The notes: a model not told the origin generated them from the letters alone. 64,000 nucleotides of DNA from Phyto melanocephala (GCA_941918925.1 OW799235.1:32663201-32727200), one strand, 5' to 3'; positions 32,829 to 44,449 are shown, numbered from the stretch's first letter. Made by a program: numbers and translations.

Positions 32829-34299
32829 TTAGTAAATGAATTACTTTATAAAATTTAAAAATATACTCTTCTCTGGTGAAAAAATTTAGTTGCCATCCTG
32901 ATGAAAAAATAAAGTCAGGAAATTATTTTTTATTGAAATTATTAAAAATTTTCCAAAAAAAAATTTCAAAACATACTATATGTTATACAGACACAGCTTG
33001 TCAACAATCTTATTATAAGTTCAAATTGGTCATCCCTTATATGATTCTATAGCATAAATTTAAAAATAGAACAAACATTATATGCAAGGAAATGTATGTT
33101 ATCAGAGGTGGGAGTGTTGAAAACATTAAATTATGTTTTACAAAACAACCAGCAGCTAAATTTACAGCAGAGAAAACAATACAATAAAAAGGGTTAAACA
33201 TGAATATTAAACCTTTAACTAAATTATACAACAACTATACGACAAACATAACTTACACTAAATCCTAGAAGAACAGTAAACACACACATTCGAAAAAAAA
33301 ATAGTTTATAACCAATATTGCAAAGTTAAAAAATTACATAAAGCGTAAATTTAAGTGCTATAACTAAAATTACTTTATAACAATCAAGTTTTTATCACAT
33401 CTTTTTGAACAATATTTAGATCTTATTTTATCCAAGGATTCACATTTATATGCTTTTAAAATTATTGCCTCGTAAAAGTATAAAAACCGTAAAAACTGGC
33501 TTAATATTACAAACCTATAAAAATATTAAATAATGTGTGTATGAGATTGTATGTATCGCATAGTAGGGAAAATCTTTGCTCAAACAATTTGTTAAGGCAT
33601 GGGTATCTGTATGAACAAATGTGATATTTACGCTTGTATATGTTCACATGTGTGTAAGTGGCATTTTGGTGGTATAATTGTTTTTCCATATTTGTGTTTT
33701 TGTTTTTAGTTCAGTTCAGGCAATCGTAAAATTTTATTTAAACTCTAATAAACAGAAACATTAATGTGCTGGTAACAATAATTTTATGTGAATATAGATG
33801 TGTTTGCAAAACATTTACTAATACATATTCATAAATCTTGTTTTCGTATTTTTCAACAATATAAAATACATAAAACACAACAGTGAGATATATTTACATG
33901 TTTGGGCAAACAAATTGTTATTGGAGTCCTTTAAATTTTTTTATATGTTATATTGTCTTAAATTTTTAAAAATTTAATCACATTTAGTTAGTTGGTTTCT
34001 GAAGAGTCTACAAAATGACTATCAACTACATATCGATTTTGTATTAATCAAGACAATGTTCTTATAGCTAATCTAGTCTCCCATGGGTTTTACTAGGAAT
34101 AAAGGACTTTTTCAATTCGCTATCCATCCATACAAAATTAAGCCTTAAATTTCTTATTCCCAAAACCAAATAGTCAAATAACAAATAGTTAATAGTAAGT
34201 GGTTCTTATAGATAAAGAAATTGACATATTTAAGGTTTTATTATTAAGAATTCGAAAAACATAATGCTTTACGCAGAAAAACATCAAAGCAGGAGAGTT
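32829..34299. other. AT-rich stretch without recognised gene
   Basis: Minus-strand frames at 33037-33234, 33507-33689 and 34189-34380 show no known domain. No repeat ends are seen. Confidence 0.4.
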
Positions 34300-35430
34300 T
34301 GCAGCACAATTCATTACATTACATGTACTGCTATTGCTTGTATTGGTATATGTGGTGCGATGCGTACTACTCCGACGCAAGCAATGGAGGCAATGCTAGT
34401 ATTGTTGCCTTTGGACTTGTTTATAAGAAAAACGGCGGCAATGGTGGCATTGTGGATGGAAAGGGATGGGCCTTGTACGTAACCAGGTAAGGGAGACTTA
34501 GATGCCGATGGAACGCAAGAAATGGATGAAAGTAATCGAGAGGCTACATCACACACTCATTGTAGATAGATTCATGCACAATGAGTGTATAGATTGTGAC
34601 ATCAGTATACTTACAGATGGTTCCCTTATGGACGAAAGGGCAGGAGCCGGGGTCCATTCAATCGAGTTGAACCTCTCCTGTTCCCTAAGTCTGGGGGAGT
34701 ATGTGTCCGTACATCAGGCAGAGATGCTTGGATTGTTGCACGCGTTTGATCACTTGCTAGAAGATCGAGTTCATGGGAGGAGAATTCTCATAGCAGTTGA
34801 TAACCAGTCTGTGGTTAAATGCGTGAAGCGTACGGATGTGAACTCGAAACTGGTACTCGAATGTGTTCTGAAGCTCAGTAGGTGTGTCTGTATGAACGAG
34901 GTCCTATAATAGGTGGAATCTATTAACCTGAGAAGGTGGTTGGAAGCGAGCACATGTAGACAGCCACGTATGGTATACGGATATAATCGGAGGACCCTGA
35001 GCTGGATAACTGCTTTGGTCACAGGGCATGACAACTTCAAATATCATCTGCACAGGATCGGGGTTGTGGAGGATGATGCTTGCAGAATGTGCCTTGAGAC
35101 TGCTAAGACAGCGGCGCATGTAGTATGTGAATGTTCGGCAATGGCTGGCAATAGACTTAGTACCACGGGCAGGCACACTTTGGATGTAAGTGCTATGGGG
35201 AAATTACTTTGGGGTAGATGCTGGCAAAAACAAAGGACTCTGGGATGAGGATTGTAGACAATCATCAGTCTGCAATGTAAAGTCAAAAAATTCTAGAGCA
35301 AACGCCTGAAACGGCACGGGACTCAGTGAGATCGGAGAAACCTTGTAATCTCTGGAAAAAAAGGGGGTCGAAAAGGAACCCGTTTATGGAAGAGGTCTGC
35401 TTCGATATCCCCCTACATGTATATATACTA
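34300..35430 (+). pseudogene. LINE ORF2 C-terminal part (family L-A), RNase H type
   Basis: Three segments follow in order. At 34330-34480, CIGICGAMRTTPTQAMEAML is the linker between reverse transcriptase and RNase H in I-like/LOA-like LINEs. At 34592-34905, ILTDGSLMDERAGAGVHS, VSVHQAEMLGLLHAF and ILIAVDNQSVVKCV carry the first three RNase H acidic residues. At 34913-35248, LSWITALVTGHDNFKYHL, ACRMCLETAKTAAHVVCEC is the terminal zinc-knuckle-like region. The fourth RNase H motif (normally W.PGH...N..AD) is missing between the second and third segments, and stops separate them. A non-coding 3' end follows (GGCACGGGACTCAG, ATATCCCCCTACATG). It is 5'-truncated. Related pieces are at 14890 and 27073. 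Confidence 0.85.
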
Positions 35431-36149
35431 TATATACGTGTACTGCTCGTATGACGTAAATAACAAACTAGCTTGCAAGCAAATAAAAAGTATACTGTAC
35501 ACTTTTGAATATAAATTAGTGGCCATATTTTTTTTTAATGTTTAGCTATATCTTCAGTAATTTTAATCAAATTTAAAAGTTTGATTTATTGATGTCTTTG
35601 TTTCGACAAGGGTTATGTTTTGGTCTAAAGGCTATCTGTTGTACCCAGTTCTAGTAATAACCCACAATATTTAAATTTGTAACATTCTAGTGTACTTAAC
35701 CCAAGAATAGCTAAAATACCCAACTAAATAAAACGTAAATAAAAGGAATTTTCTTTGAACGTATTATTAATATTTATTTTCTATTTTCGTTTATTAAAGT
35801 CTTAAATGACAGATGTTGTACAGAAATTTATCCAACAAGCCATCAAGAAACCTAAAATATTTTTTATGAATACGACAGATAGGCTTATATCCACAGAAGA
35901 ATTTATTTGAAATATATTTTAAAAAAATTTTGCATGAAAAATTTGAATTAAATAATAAACTACATATACGAATCTAAATACATATAAATATGTATACACA
36001 GAAAAATTACTGTTTAACATTTTTAAAATGTCACAGAAAAACAAAATAACACTTTTTTTGTTGCATAAAAATTTTTTATATCAATAGCGGTGTAACTTAA
36101 CTATTTCCTTTATAAATTTCAGTATGTCCTTTTCTAGAAGGACGTGTTT
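35431..36149. other. Spacer with a MITE fragment
   Basis: No gene is seen. It contains the partial GCCGTATTC-type element at 35799-35876. Confidence 0.4.
35799..35876 (-). mobile_element. Partial copy of GCCGTATTC-type TIR element
   Basis: Read on the minus strand, this matches 6377-6455, including TATTCATAAAAAATATTTTA, AGGTTT, and CTGTACAACATCTGTCA. Only one arm and some inner sequence remain. Confidence 0.7.
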
Positions 36150-36950
36150 TAATAATCATGATTGTTTTTGAATTATTTGTGGAGAATATATGTTCCAAAA
36201 ATTTCGTTTAAATGTGTCGGACTTTGTGAAAAAGGCATACTTGGACTACTTTGGGTTTCCGTCGCCGTCAAACGCTAAACGACAAAAACAAGTACAAGGA
36301 ACATAACTGGGTTGTATGTGTTGATTTAAAAACGGTAAATTTTATCCTGGGCCAACAAAGTGGCTAGACAAAATATCCCTGTTTTCTTTGCTTATGGGAC
36401 AGCCGAGCTAGAGATGAGCACTGGACAAAAAGAGACTGGCCTTCTAGGGAGGCTTTGATTGCCGGCAAGCAAAATGTAATTAATGTTCCACTATCCAGAG
36501 ACCAAATTATATTGGGGTTGATAAAACAGTTCGTAAAAGCTCTTTACAAAGATGGCGAATCTTTCAAATACATTGTAAAAGTGTTTCCAAAATTGAGTAG
36601 TGAGAAAATCAAAGGTGGTATATTCGATGGCCCACAAATCAGGAACTTGATAGATGATAAAATTTTCATCAACCACGTGACAGCTGCCGAGAAATGTGCA
36701 TGGGAAGAGTTTGCTTGGTTAGTGGAAACGTGACGGCTACATTCAGCACGTTGAACAGTTACTGATACACTTTTAGCTTGGATGCAACAATAGTATTAAG
36801 CTTCACTACCGTCACAGCCATCTAGACCATTTTCCAGAAAATCTCGGTGACGTAAGCGAGGAACAAGGAGAGCGCTTTCACCAGGATATTCGCACTATGG
36901 AGGAGAGGCAGCTGATTATTGTTGGAGCATTCAAAATAGTACTCATATAA
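36150..36950 (+). pseudogene. Relic of an unidentified arthropod repeat protein
   Basis: Frames read DFVKKAYLDYFGFPSPSNAK, then CFLCLWDSRARDEHWTKRDW (one frame over), then REALIAGKQNVINVPLSRDQ, LGLIKQFVKALYKDG, SSEKIKGGIFDGPQIRNLI (36455-36730, the longest open part), and finally DHFPENLGDVSEEQGERFHQ. From memory, proteins with these words (LGLMKQFVKAL, GIFDGPQIR, ENLGDVSEEQGERFHQDI) are multicopy and uncharacterised in arthropod genomes, so I infer a mobile-element origin; I cannot name the family. Frameshifts and a TGA after WLVET break it. A deletion between LSRDQII and LGLIKQF removes residues usually present. No terminal repeats were found. Confidence 0.6.
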
Positions 36951-37197
36951 CATCTCACTCTAGAAAATAGAAAAAGGAAATATTATTCAGAATAAATATA
37001 TTTAATAAATTTTTTAAACCTAAACTATGTGCATTTTCAATGAAAAATCCTGTCAGTTCATGACTCCAAAACTAGAGCTGCTACATGAAAACGCCATATA
37101 TATTTTTAAAATTAGCGTGGAAAAACTATTAAGATTCATGTAAAAATCTCATGCAACAGACATGATGTTTTCCAGTGTAATTTACTTGTTCAAATAT
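36951..37197. other. Spacer
   Basis: AT-rich; nothing seen. Confidence 0.4.
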
Positions 37198-37834
37198 TTT
37201 TATACCCGCCACCAAAAAAATGGTGGGGGTATATTCATTTTGTCATTCCGTTTGTAACACATCGAAATATCCATTTTAGACCCCATAAAGTATATATATA
37301 CTGAATCAGGGTTTGATTTTACGACGATCTAGCTATGTCCATCCGTCTGTCCGTATGTCCGTCTGTCCGTCTGTTGAAAGCACGATAGAGATCGCACCGC
37401 AAAAGCTAAAGGGCTCAAATATTTCCAGAATCTTTCTTATAGACAACGTTTGTTTGGTATTGAAAATGGGCTACATCAGAATATTAGGAAGATAGTTATA
37501 GCTCGTAATGCAAGAGTAGGTGGAAAAAACCGTGTCCTTCAATATCGAATAAAATGCAATTGTGTCCAAACGCATTAACGTACAGTCATGAAACTTCGAA
37601 TATATATTTCCTGAGTAAAAATAATATTTCTTCCTAAAAATTATCTAAATCTATGCATTAGGAGAGGAGTTATCGATCAAAATGTACGAAAATTTATACC
37701 GCGCAGTGTATTTTTCAGTATATTTAAAATTTAAAACCTAATAAAAAGGACAAAATTAGACGTACGATTTTGAAATTTTGCACACTTTGCTTTTTGGTGA
37801 GAGGCTTTTCTGTAATGGAAAATCAATGTGCCAC

Positions 37835-38440
37835 GCCCACTTTTACGTCCACCTCTCATATAACGTTTTACCTAAAATTCATACAATTTCTCTATTAATA
37901 AAGATTTTGGAATAATAAAGGACAATATTGAAATATTCATGTTGTACTCATTAGCAAAAACAGCTTTTACACGCCTACTATAACGCCCACTTTTCACGTT
38001 ATCTACCGTTAATGAAATTTAAAAGCTCATAAACCGACAAAATTAGAGGTATGAAGATAAAATTTGCTACGTATATCTTTCTAGTCAATTTCATAACTGT
38101 GCCAGAAAATTAAGGTGCTTCGCCCACTTTTACGCCCACCTCCCATGTAACGGTTTAACTGAAATTCATATAATTTCTCTGTTAATAAAGATTTTGGAAT
38201 AATAAAGGACTATATTGAAATACCTTAGTTGTACTCATTAGCAAAAACAACTTTGACACACCTACTATAACGCCCACTTTTCACGTTATCTACCGTTAAT
38301 GAAATTTAAAAGCTCATAAAACCGACAAAACTAGAGGTATGATAATGAAATTTGCTACATATAGCCTTATAATCAATGCAATTGTTGCGCCAAACAGTTA
38401 AGGTGATACGCCTACTTTAACGCCTACCTCCCATATAACG
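37835..38440 (+). repeat. ~290-bp tandem units of DINE-I
   Basis: CACTTTTACG.CCACCT begins recognisable units near 37838, 38128 and (as ACTTTAACGCCTACCT) 38414. Each continues with TTTCTCT.TTAATAAAG, TTGTACTCATTAGCAAAAAC, ACGTTATCTACCGTTAATG and GAGGTATGA. The same units exist in the other DINE-I copies. Confidence 0.75.
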
Positions 38441-38620
38441 GTTTATTTTTAATTTATGTAATTTCTCTATAAACAAAGTTTTTGGGAAAATAAAGAACTA
38501 TATTGAAATATCTAAGTTGTATTTAATAGCAGAAACTTTATTGACACGCCTACTTTAACGCCCACTTTCATTGAAAGACTAAATTTACGAAAACATTTTA
38601 CTATCATATCGAAGTTATTA

Positions 38621-39236
38621 AGGGTGGTTAAATTTTAAGGGCCGATGTTGATTTTAAATAATACACAATCTATTTAAGAAATTATTATTATTTCTTTTTA
38701 TAATGATAATATTTGTATGGTTCAATTATGTATTTAACAAAATATCGGCCAAATGGCCCTCCCCCATTCTTGGCGCCACTCCTCTATCTGATGGTCCAAA
38801 TTTTCAATGACAATGTTTATGCTGAATTGTTAGGCACGATGATGAGTCGTGGTTGATTGCTCTTTTGCCACACTATCGCAAAAAACAGCAAAGATTCCCA
38901 TTCAACGAACTAAGAAGGCATTCACAGGTGTTCTCACATTTTATACAGACCTGTTTTGCAGAAACTAAAATATTTTTTACAATTCTTCCGTTTGTGGACG
39001 AATTTGAACGATTATGTTGACCAAAAGAATCACGAAGTGCTCAAAATGCATTTTTATTTAAACGACCATTTAAATAAGAAACCTGAATAAATTTAACGCG
39101 TTGCTCATTTGCGTATCTTTCCACTGTTCAAATTTAGTTAGTCTGGGATTGTGAAATGTCAAATGAAATACAAAAAAAAACTTGTTGTTTATGTGTAGTT
39201 CACCTTCAACATTGGCCCTTAAAATTTAATCACCCT
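38621..39236 (-). mobile_element. DD41D-derived MITE inside DINE-I, copy 2
   Basis: AGGGTGGTTAAATTTTAAGG after TA at left, and inverted at right ending CACCCT before CTA, enclose 616 bp. The transposase remnant is on the minus strand: N-terminal helix-turn-helix (IGRIVKN-like region near 38980-39010), the EQSTSTHHRA words near 38850 and the GGHLADILF-type end near 38740. The catalytic centre is deleted. Position within DINE-I equals that of the copies at 11308 and 56188. Confidence 0.82.
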
Positions 39237-39499
39237 CTACAAAGAAAGTGATACATATTTTATTATAAAGAGATTATTCTATAGCAATTAACAAAATAAT
39301 AAATATTGTGCTTTAACCCTAGCCCTTATACCCAACTTTTATTACATAAACGTATACCCAAGTACAGGTGTGGCCAGTAACAATTATTTGCGTTTTTCCT
39401 TATAATTTATATAAAAAAAAAAATTTTTTATTCAAATAATTTGTACTTTAATATATTAACTAACATTTTGACTGGTTAGAATAAGTTTGCGTACATTGC

Positions 39500-40420
39500 G
39501 AAAATCTTACCGTGGATGAGCAGATGTTCCGTTATCGTGGCCGTACCCGTTTCACCCAATACACCTCATCCAAACCGGTGAAGTATGGTATCAAAGTATA
39601 ATGGGTGTGTTATGACAAAAACTCTTACCCTCTGCATGGTCAAATATATACCGGACAAGCTATTACGGGACAAGAAAATAATCAGGGTGAATGAATAGTA
39701 AAGGATTTGTTAAGTCGATTTCATGGAAGCGAGCGTAATATAACAATGGTAAATTTTCTTACAAGCCTTAATTTATGTCAAAACTTTTGGTCAATAAATT
39801 TTACTGCGGTTGAAACCACACGTAAAAATAAGTCATACCCATGTTGGCTCACAAACATCGCCCTGTGGAGTCAACAATCTTCAGCTTTATGCCCAACATT
39901 TCCATGTGCTCATACGTGTCGAAAAAATCAAGGCAGTTATTCTTAAATGCATGACGATGATGCAATTATTACAAGCGGAAAGCCATAAGTTATCGAATTT
40001 TATAATAAAACAAAAGGAGGAGTGGATGTTATGGACCAACTGCTTAGAGAATATACTTGCCAAAGACAGACTATGCGTTGGCCATTATCTCTATTTTTCA
40101 ATGTGATTGATTTGACGGCATAGTCAGCGTACATCATATATTTTGTATATAACAAAAATATCCCATATAGTAAGATAAGACGCAAATACTTTCTTCGCCA
40201 GCTCGCCAAGGAGCTATGTATGCTAGTCATTGAAAGTCGGTCAGTTAATTTTCAGGTTATGTGCAACTTCAACACAGTCAACGTCTGCATGGACTGGTGT
40301 ACGTGGAAGAAATCCAAATTTGAAGCTGCTTTTTGTATTATTATCTCGACGAGCACAGAAGACGCACTCGTAATATATGCTTTGCTTGTTACCGGCCAAT
40401 ATGTGTTCACCATTCACAAA
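39500..40420 (+). pseudogene. piggyBac transposase pseudogene
   Basis: In order: TVDEQMFRYRGRTRFTQYTS (first catalytic Asp, 39512 onward), KPVKYGIKV-stop-WVCYDK, YPLHGQIYTGQ, RFHGSERNITMVNFLTSLNL (second catalytic Asp, normally in TMDN/TCDN, here Val), KGGVDVMDQLLREYTCQRQT (third Asp, in KGGVDxxDQ), RWPLSLFFNVIDLTAYSAYI, FLRQLAKELC, and a C-terminal Cys-rich end NICFACYRPICVHHS near 40370-40415. The first ~200 residues of the usual ~550 are missing, and there are several stops and frameshifts. The enzyme would cut and paste DNA at TTAA; this copy cannot. Confidence 0.88.
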
Positions 40421-40524
40421 ATTACTTTACAATTATGGCCACAAATAAGTCAAGTTATAATAAATAAAATAAAACATAATTTTTCATAAAAAACAAACAA
40501 ACATTCTTTGATTTGTATAATAAA

Positions 40525-41151
40525 CTAGCCAAACCCGGCGCGCGTTGCTACGCCCCTTAATGAATGGAAATGCATTCTGAATTTTAATTGAATATCAAGT
40601 GCAAAAGCCTAATAATTATAATTTTTTTATAGGCGTGGCATTGCCCACTTTTCTAATCACGAAATTGTAAAGTCATAACAGCTCAATATGTGTGCCATGT
40701 TTCAGAAGAATCGGACCAGTGCAAGTACCTCAAAATTATAATTGTTTTAATGGGCGTGGCCCTGCCCACTTTTCTAATCATGAAATTGTAAAGTCATAAC
40801 AGTCCAATACGTGTGCAAAGTTTCAGAATAATCGGTCCAGTGCAAGTACCTCAAAATGATACCTCTTTTTTATGGGCGTGGCACTGCCCACTTTTCTAGT
40901 CACGAAATTATTTAGTCATGACAGCTCGATATGTGTGCAAAGTTTCAGAAAAATCGGTCAAGTGCAAGTAGCTAAAACTGATAACTAATTTTTTATGGGC
41001 GTGGCCCCGCCCACTTTTTTTCACCCATAAACACTCCCTGGTATGTGTACAACAACTTACCAAAGTTTCAGCCCGATCGGTTTTACAGTTTCGGAGTCTA
41101 CAGCTAACACACACACACACACACACAGAGTTTCACTTTTATATATATAGA
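40525..41151 (-). mobile_element. Non-autonomous Helitron, copy 3
   Basis: CTAG at 40525-40528 and TCTATATATATAAAAGTG (minus) ending at 41151, flanked by A and T: a canonical Helitron insertion in the piggyBac element. Four ~110-bp GGGCGTGG...GCCCACTTTT units instead of six make it 627 bp. The (AC)n run is at 41107-41127. The ORF 40908-41126 is a read-through. Confidence 0.85.
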
Positions 41152-41455
41152 TTCATATAATTGCATTAGTGGCCACATCTGTACTTGGGTATACGTTCTT
41201 GGGGGTCTCGACTTTAGAAGCTCATGGCTCCTTAAAAGCTTGATCTAGGATATAGTTAAGATTTCAGTTGACGCAGATTTTATCCATTTTTTTAGATCTA
41301 AAGTTTCAGAAAAAAGCATAAGCCGTTTAGAAGGTGCATTACTCAGAAGTGTCAATGGACACACCTGTACTCGGGTATAAGGACTAGGGTTAAATGTACA
41401 CAAATTGGTGGTGGGTATAAAAGATTCGGCACAGCCGAATATAGTGCTCTTACTT

Positions 41456-42081
41456 ACTGGCGCCCTATGCTCCAGTGGGAGTTAGAGGAACATATATATA
41501 TATTACTTGTTAAATTTGAATTATATTTTAATTAATTAAATTAATTTTGTTAACTCATATTTAATTTGGTTAAAAGACTTAGAAATTTTTGTCAATTGAA
41601 AAAAATTATTTTTTTGTCAAGATTTGATTTTGAAGGATAAGTTTAATAAAATTTTGATAAATCATGTAAAATATAAAGATGAATATTCAAATACTAGTGG
41701 CAAATCAGCAAACCGAAGTTCCAGTAAATACATACATAGCTAAAAACAGATTTTATTTCTAATAAATAAATTATAGAGCTAAAATTTGCAGAACATATTT
41801 TTTTTTGGATTCTCACGTTAATAGGTACATACATATGTATGTACATACATAAGTAATTATTTGAATTTCTTCCATCCGTTTGATCAAGACTTTTCAATAA
41901 TAAAATTTCTTTCTGTCTAGGTCGAGGAAAATATGACGCTTCGTTATGCCATCAGTTCCTAAATGTGTTTTATTGTAAATATGATTATGTTTCTATTTTT
42001 TATACTTATAATAGATATGGTTAATAAAAATAAAAATGATTTAATTTACTAAATTATTTAGGATATGCTCCCATAATTTTT
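41456..42081. other. AT-rich stretch without recognised gene
   Basis: Nothing supported. The minus-strand frame 41694-41897 has no known domain. Confidence 0.4.
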
Positions 42082-42540
42082 CAATTATATTTATTTGGTT
42101 GTTGGGTTTAAGCTAGTTTATATGCATTTCACTGGTGCTTATGCCAGACCATCAGTAAACCTTTACCCAAATTCTTGAAAAAGTTTAAAATTTTTATAAG
42201 TTATATTTTTAATTAAATTAACTAAAATAAAGATTTTATTTTTCGGTTGCCCTTATAAGCATTTAGTGTTAACCAACGGTTAGCCAAATGCTAAAGGGAT
42301 TAGAAAAATAAAATAAATTAAAATTGAAAAATTGTTGGTTGGGTTTTTAAAAAAGTTTTTTATAGTTTTTTTGTTTTATTTTTGAATTCTCATTTTGTTA
42401 ATGAGAATTTAAAAATATAACTTATAAAAATATTAAACTTTTTCAAGAATTTTTGGGTAAAGGTTTACTGATGGTCTGGCATAAGCACCAGTGAAATGCA
42501 TATAAACCAGCTTAAACCCAACAACCAAATAAATATAATT
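42082..42540. repeat. Long palindrome / foldback element
   Basis: The arm 42082-42212 contains TTTGGTTGTTGGGTTTAAGC, ATGCATTTCACTGGTGCTTA and CCAGACCATCAGTAAACC. It returns inverted at 42409-42540 with only a few differences, including small length changes. The ~195-base centre carries two smaller hairpins: an AGCATTT...GTTAACC / GGTTAGCCAAATGCT stem near 42257-42293, and a perfect 10-bp stem at 42385-42409. No coding capacity. It may be a foldback-type transposon or a tail-to-tail duplication. Confidence 0.8.
42385..42409. repeat. Perfect 10-bp hairpin in palindrome centre
   Basis: AATTCTCATT, loop TTGTT, AATGAGAATT. Confidence 0.85.
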
Positions 42541-43404
42541 AAAAATAAAAATGTATAAAATATGTAACCTAAAAATAAATATATAAAAAAATACTTGTTT
42601 TCTTTTTAAATATATTATTACAATTTAAAGTATGCAATCACTTTGTTCTTATATTTTATATTATACGCTTGCTTGAAATTATTGTTGGTTAATGTTACAA
42701 TATTTCTTAAGTAATAAACAAAATCGTTAATACATAATTATGTCACCATCAAAAAATCGGCAGAAACAAAAATGTCAAGGTTTATTAAATGCATTTGGAT
42801 TATCGTAACTAGACTATATGGGGGTACAATGACCCCCTTAATGATTTTTACCACCCACAAACCACCCCCTCCATAGAATTTAAAAATATTGACTATCGTA
42901 CATGTAAATAAATTCAGTTTATTATTTAGTTATAAACAAAAAACTTTAAAGCTTTTACTACCCCCTTTGCCAATGTGTATTAGTAAACATTTTTTTTAAA
43001 TCTCTTGTCATATTAATATAAAAGATACAACATAGCACAATAAGACAGTCTACTTTGAATTGGCCTACACATACATTGATGGGGTATTTCATGCATGCCT
43101 TGCTAAATTAAAAGAACTTTTAATATAATGCAAGTGGGCACAATAAAATTGTCATAAAATCTAACTAACCGTAATGTTATAAAAAACACATACATTCACA
43201 TACATACACATATATATTTACATATGAACAAATAAACGAGAGCTGTTATAGAATGCATGTCAAATATGTAAAACTTCAGTACAAATGTGGTTTAAAAATT
43301 GCGAATAGAATTCAAATTAGAATTGAGAAAATATTTTATGCAAATGAAAACTTAAATTTAATTCTTTTAAAATGTTAAAAAATTAATATTAAATAATTTG
43401 TACT
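42541..43404. other. AT-rich stretch without recognised gene
   Basis: TAGCACAATAAGACAGTCTACTTTGAATTGGCC near 43031-43064 resembles 53836-53870 in part (CAGTCTACTTTGAATTGGCC against GAGTCTACTTTGAATTGGCC), a small dispersed repeat. No gene seen. Confidence 0.4.
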
Positions 43405-43409
43405 TTTAT

Positions 43410-44370
43410 ACCCACCACTTCGAAAAATTTATTTTAGTTCCCATAAAATATATATTTTCTAAAACCTGATTTTATTTCAGGACAATCTAAATATTTCCGT
43501 CCATCGGTCCGTCTATCTGTCTATTGTTATTGCTATGCGAATGAAATATTCGAAATAATTGTTTGGTATTGAAAATGGGTTAAAACGGTTTATTACGAAG
43601 AGAGTTATGTAAGTCATAAAAAATCTCTCTCTGACATTGAATAATATGTGTCTAAATGAAATGTCTATCTTAATTAAAAACTTCATACAAACGACAAAAC
43701 AAATAAACAATTCCGAAATTTCGCAAACATAGGTTTTTGGTCAATATTCTCGTTATAATGGAAACTAAAGGTGAAACGCCCACCACAACATTTTTTCTTA
43801 AATTCTTATAATTTTTTTTATTGGCAAAAATTTTGAAAGTATAAAGGAGTCTACATTAAAATATCTAAGTTATATTAACTTACAGTGGAATTCGTTAAAC
43901 CTGCCGTTTTATATTACTAGTAGACTTGCATTTCTGAAGCTGCCAACTTTAAAAAGTCGAAGAACATTGCTAAGTGCTACGTTTGTTCTAAATTTAATAA
44001 AAGGATGTATTTATATGCTCTGATTTCCTTATAGCGAGTATCTTGTTTAATATACCTCTCGTTCTACACGTCATTTTTGTCCGTTATCAGTCAAAGTTTT
44101 TAGAACGAATTATGCCAACTTCGATCCGTTCTTAGGGATTTGTACCGAGTTCAATAAACTTTATCAACATATAGATTTTTTTCAATAAGTGTTAATATTG
44201 CAAAATGTAAAATAGTTTTTTTTTTAATAACTAATATTAAACAATTGGTATATACTGCTTTATAGTCTGTAAGTAACTAGAATCCATAGATTCAAATAAA
44301 TAAATATCCATTAACAGAAATTACTTTGATACGCCTACCTTAATGACCACTTCTCAAACGTTGGGGTCAA
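43410..44370 (+). mobile_element. DINE-I fragment, 5' part, degenerate
   Basis: TATACCCACCACTTCG, CCGTCCATCGGTCCGTC, TGGTATTGAAAATGGGTTAA, CGCCCACCACAAC and GATACGCCTACCTTAATGACC follow the DINE-I 5' order. The stretch about 43880-44280 does not match and may be an insertion. The 3' half and hairpin are missing. Confidence 0.6.
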
Positions 44371-44449
44371 AAGAAGTTCATAATATCACTTCTATTGTAA
44401 AAATATTAAGATTTCTTTTTGAGACTAGTTATAAAATAAAAAAAAATTA

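Larger units (their letters stand above)
39317..41389 (+). mobile_element. piggyBac-like element with TTAA target
   Basis: It lies between TTAA at 39313-39316 and TTAA at 41390-41393. The ends are CCCTAGCCCTTATACCC and, inverted, CCCTAGTCCTTATACCC; piggyBac elements typically start CCC(T/A) next to TTAA. A sub-terminal inverted repeat, GTATACCCAAGTACAGGTGT at 39351 and its mirror at 41171-41194, matches the terminal-plus-internal repeat design of piggyBac. Transposase remnant is at 39500-40420. Helitron copy 3 is inserted at 40525. Without it the element would be about 1.45 kb. Confidence 0.88.
37198..41455 (+). mobile_element. DINE-I element with three nested insertions
   Basis: It starts TATACCCGCCACCAAAAAAA, followed by GTCCATCCGTCTGTCCG repeats, tandem ~290-bp units to 38620, a DD41D MITE (38621-39236) and 80 bp of DINE. 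A piggyBac-like element follows (39317-41389) with a Helitron inside it (40525-41151), then the DINE 3' tail GGTGGTGGGTATAAAAGATT, hairpin ATTCGGCACAGCCGAAT and GCTCTTACTT at 41455. Without the insertions after 38621 the element would be close to the 1.8-1.9 kb of the copies at 11164 and 55091. No own coding capacity. Confidence 0.88.

Noticed and set aside
34314..35286. Several minus-strand ORFs of 80-90 codons
   Set aside because: They are antisense shadows of the LINE RNase H/zinc-knuckle region, which has recognisable motifs on the plus strand.
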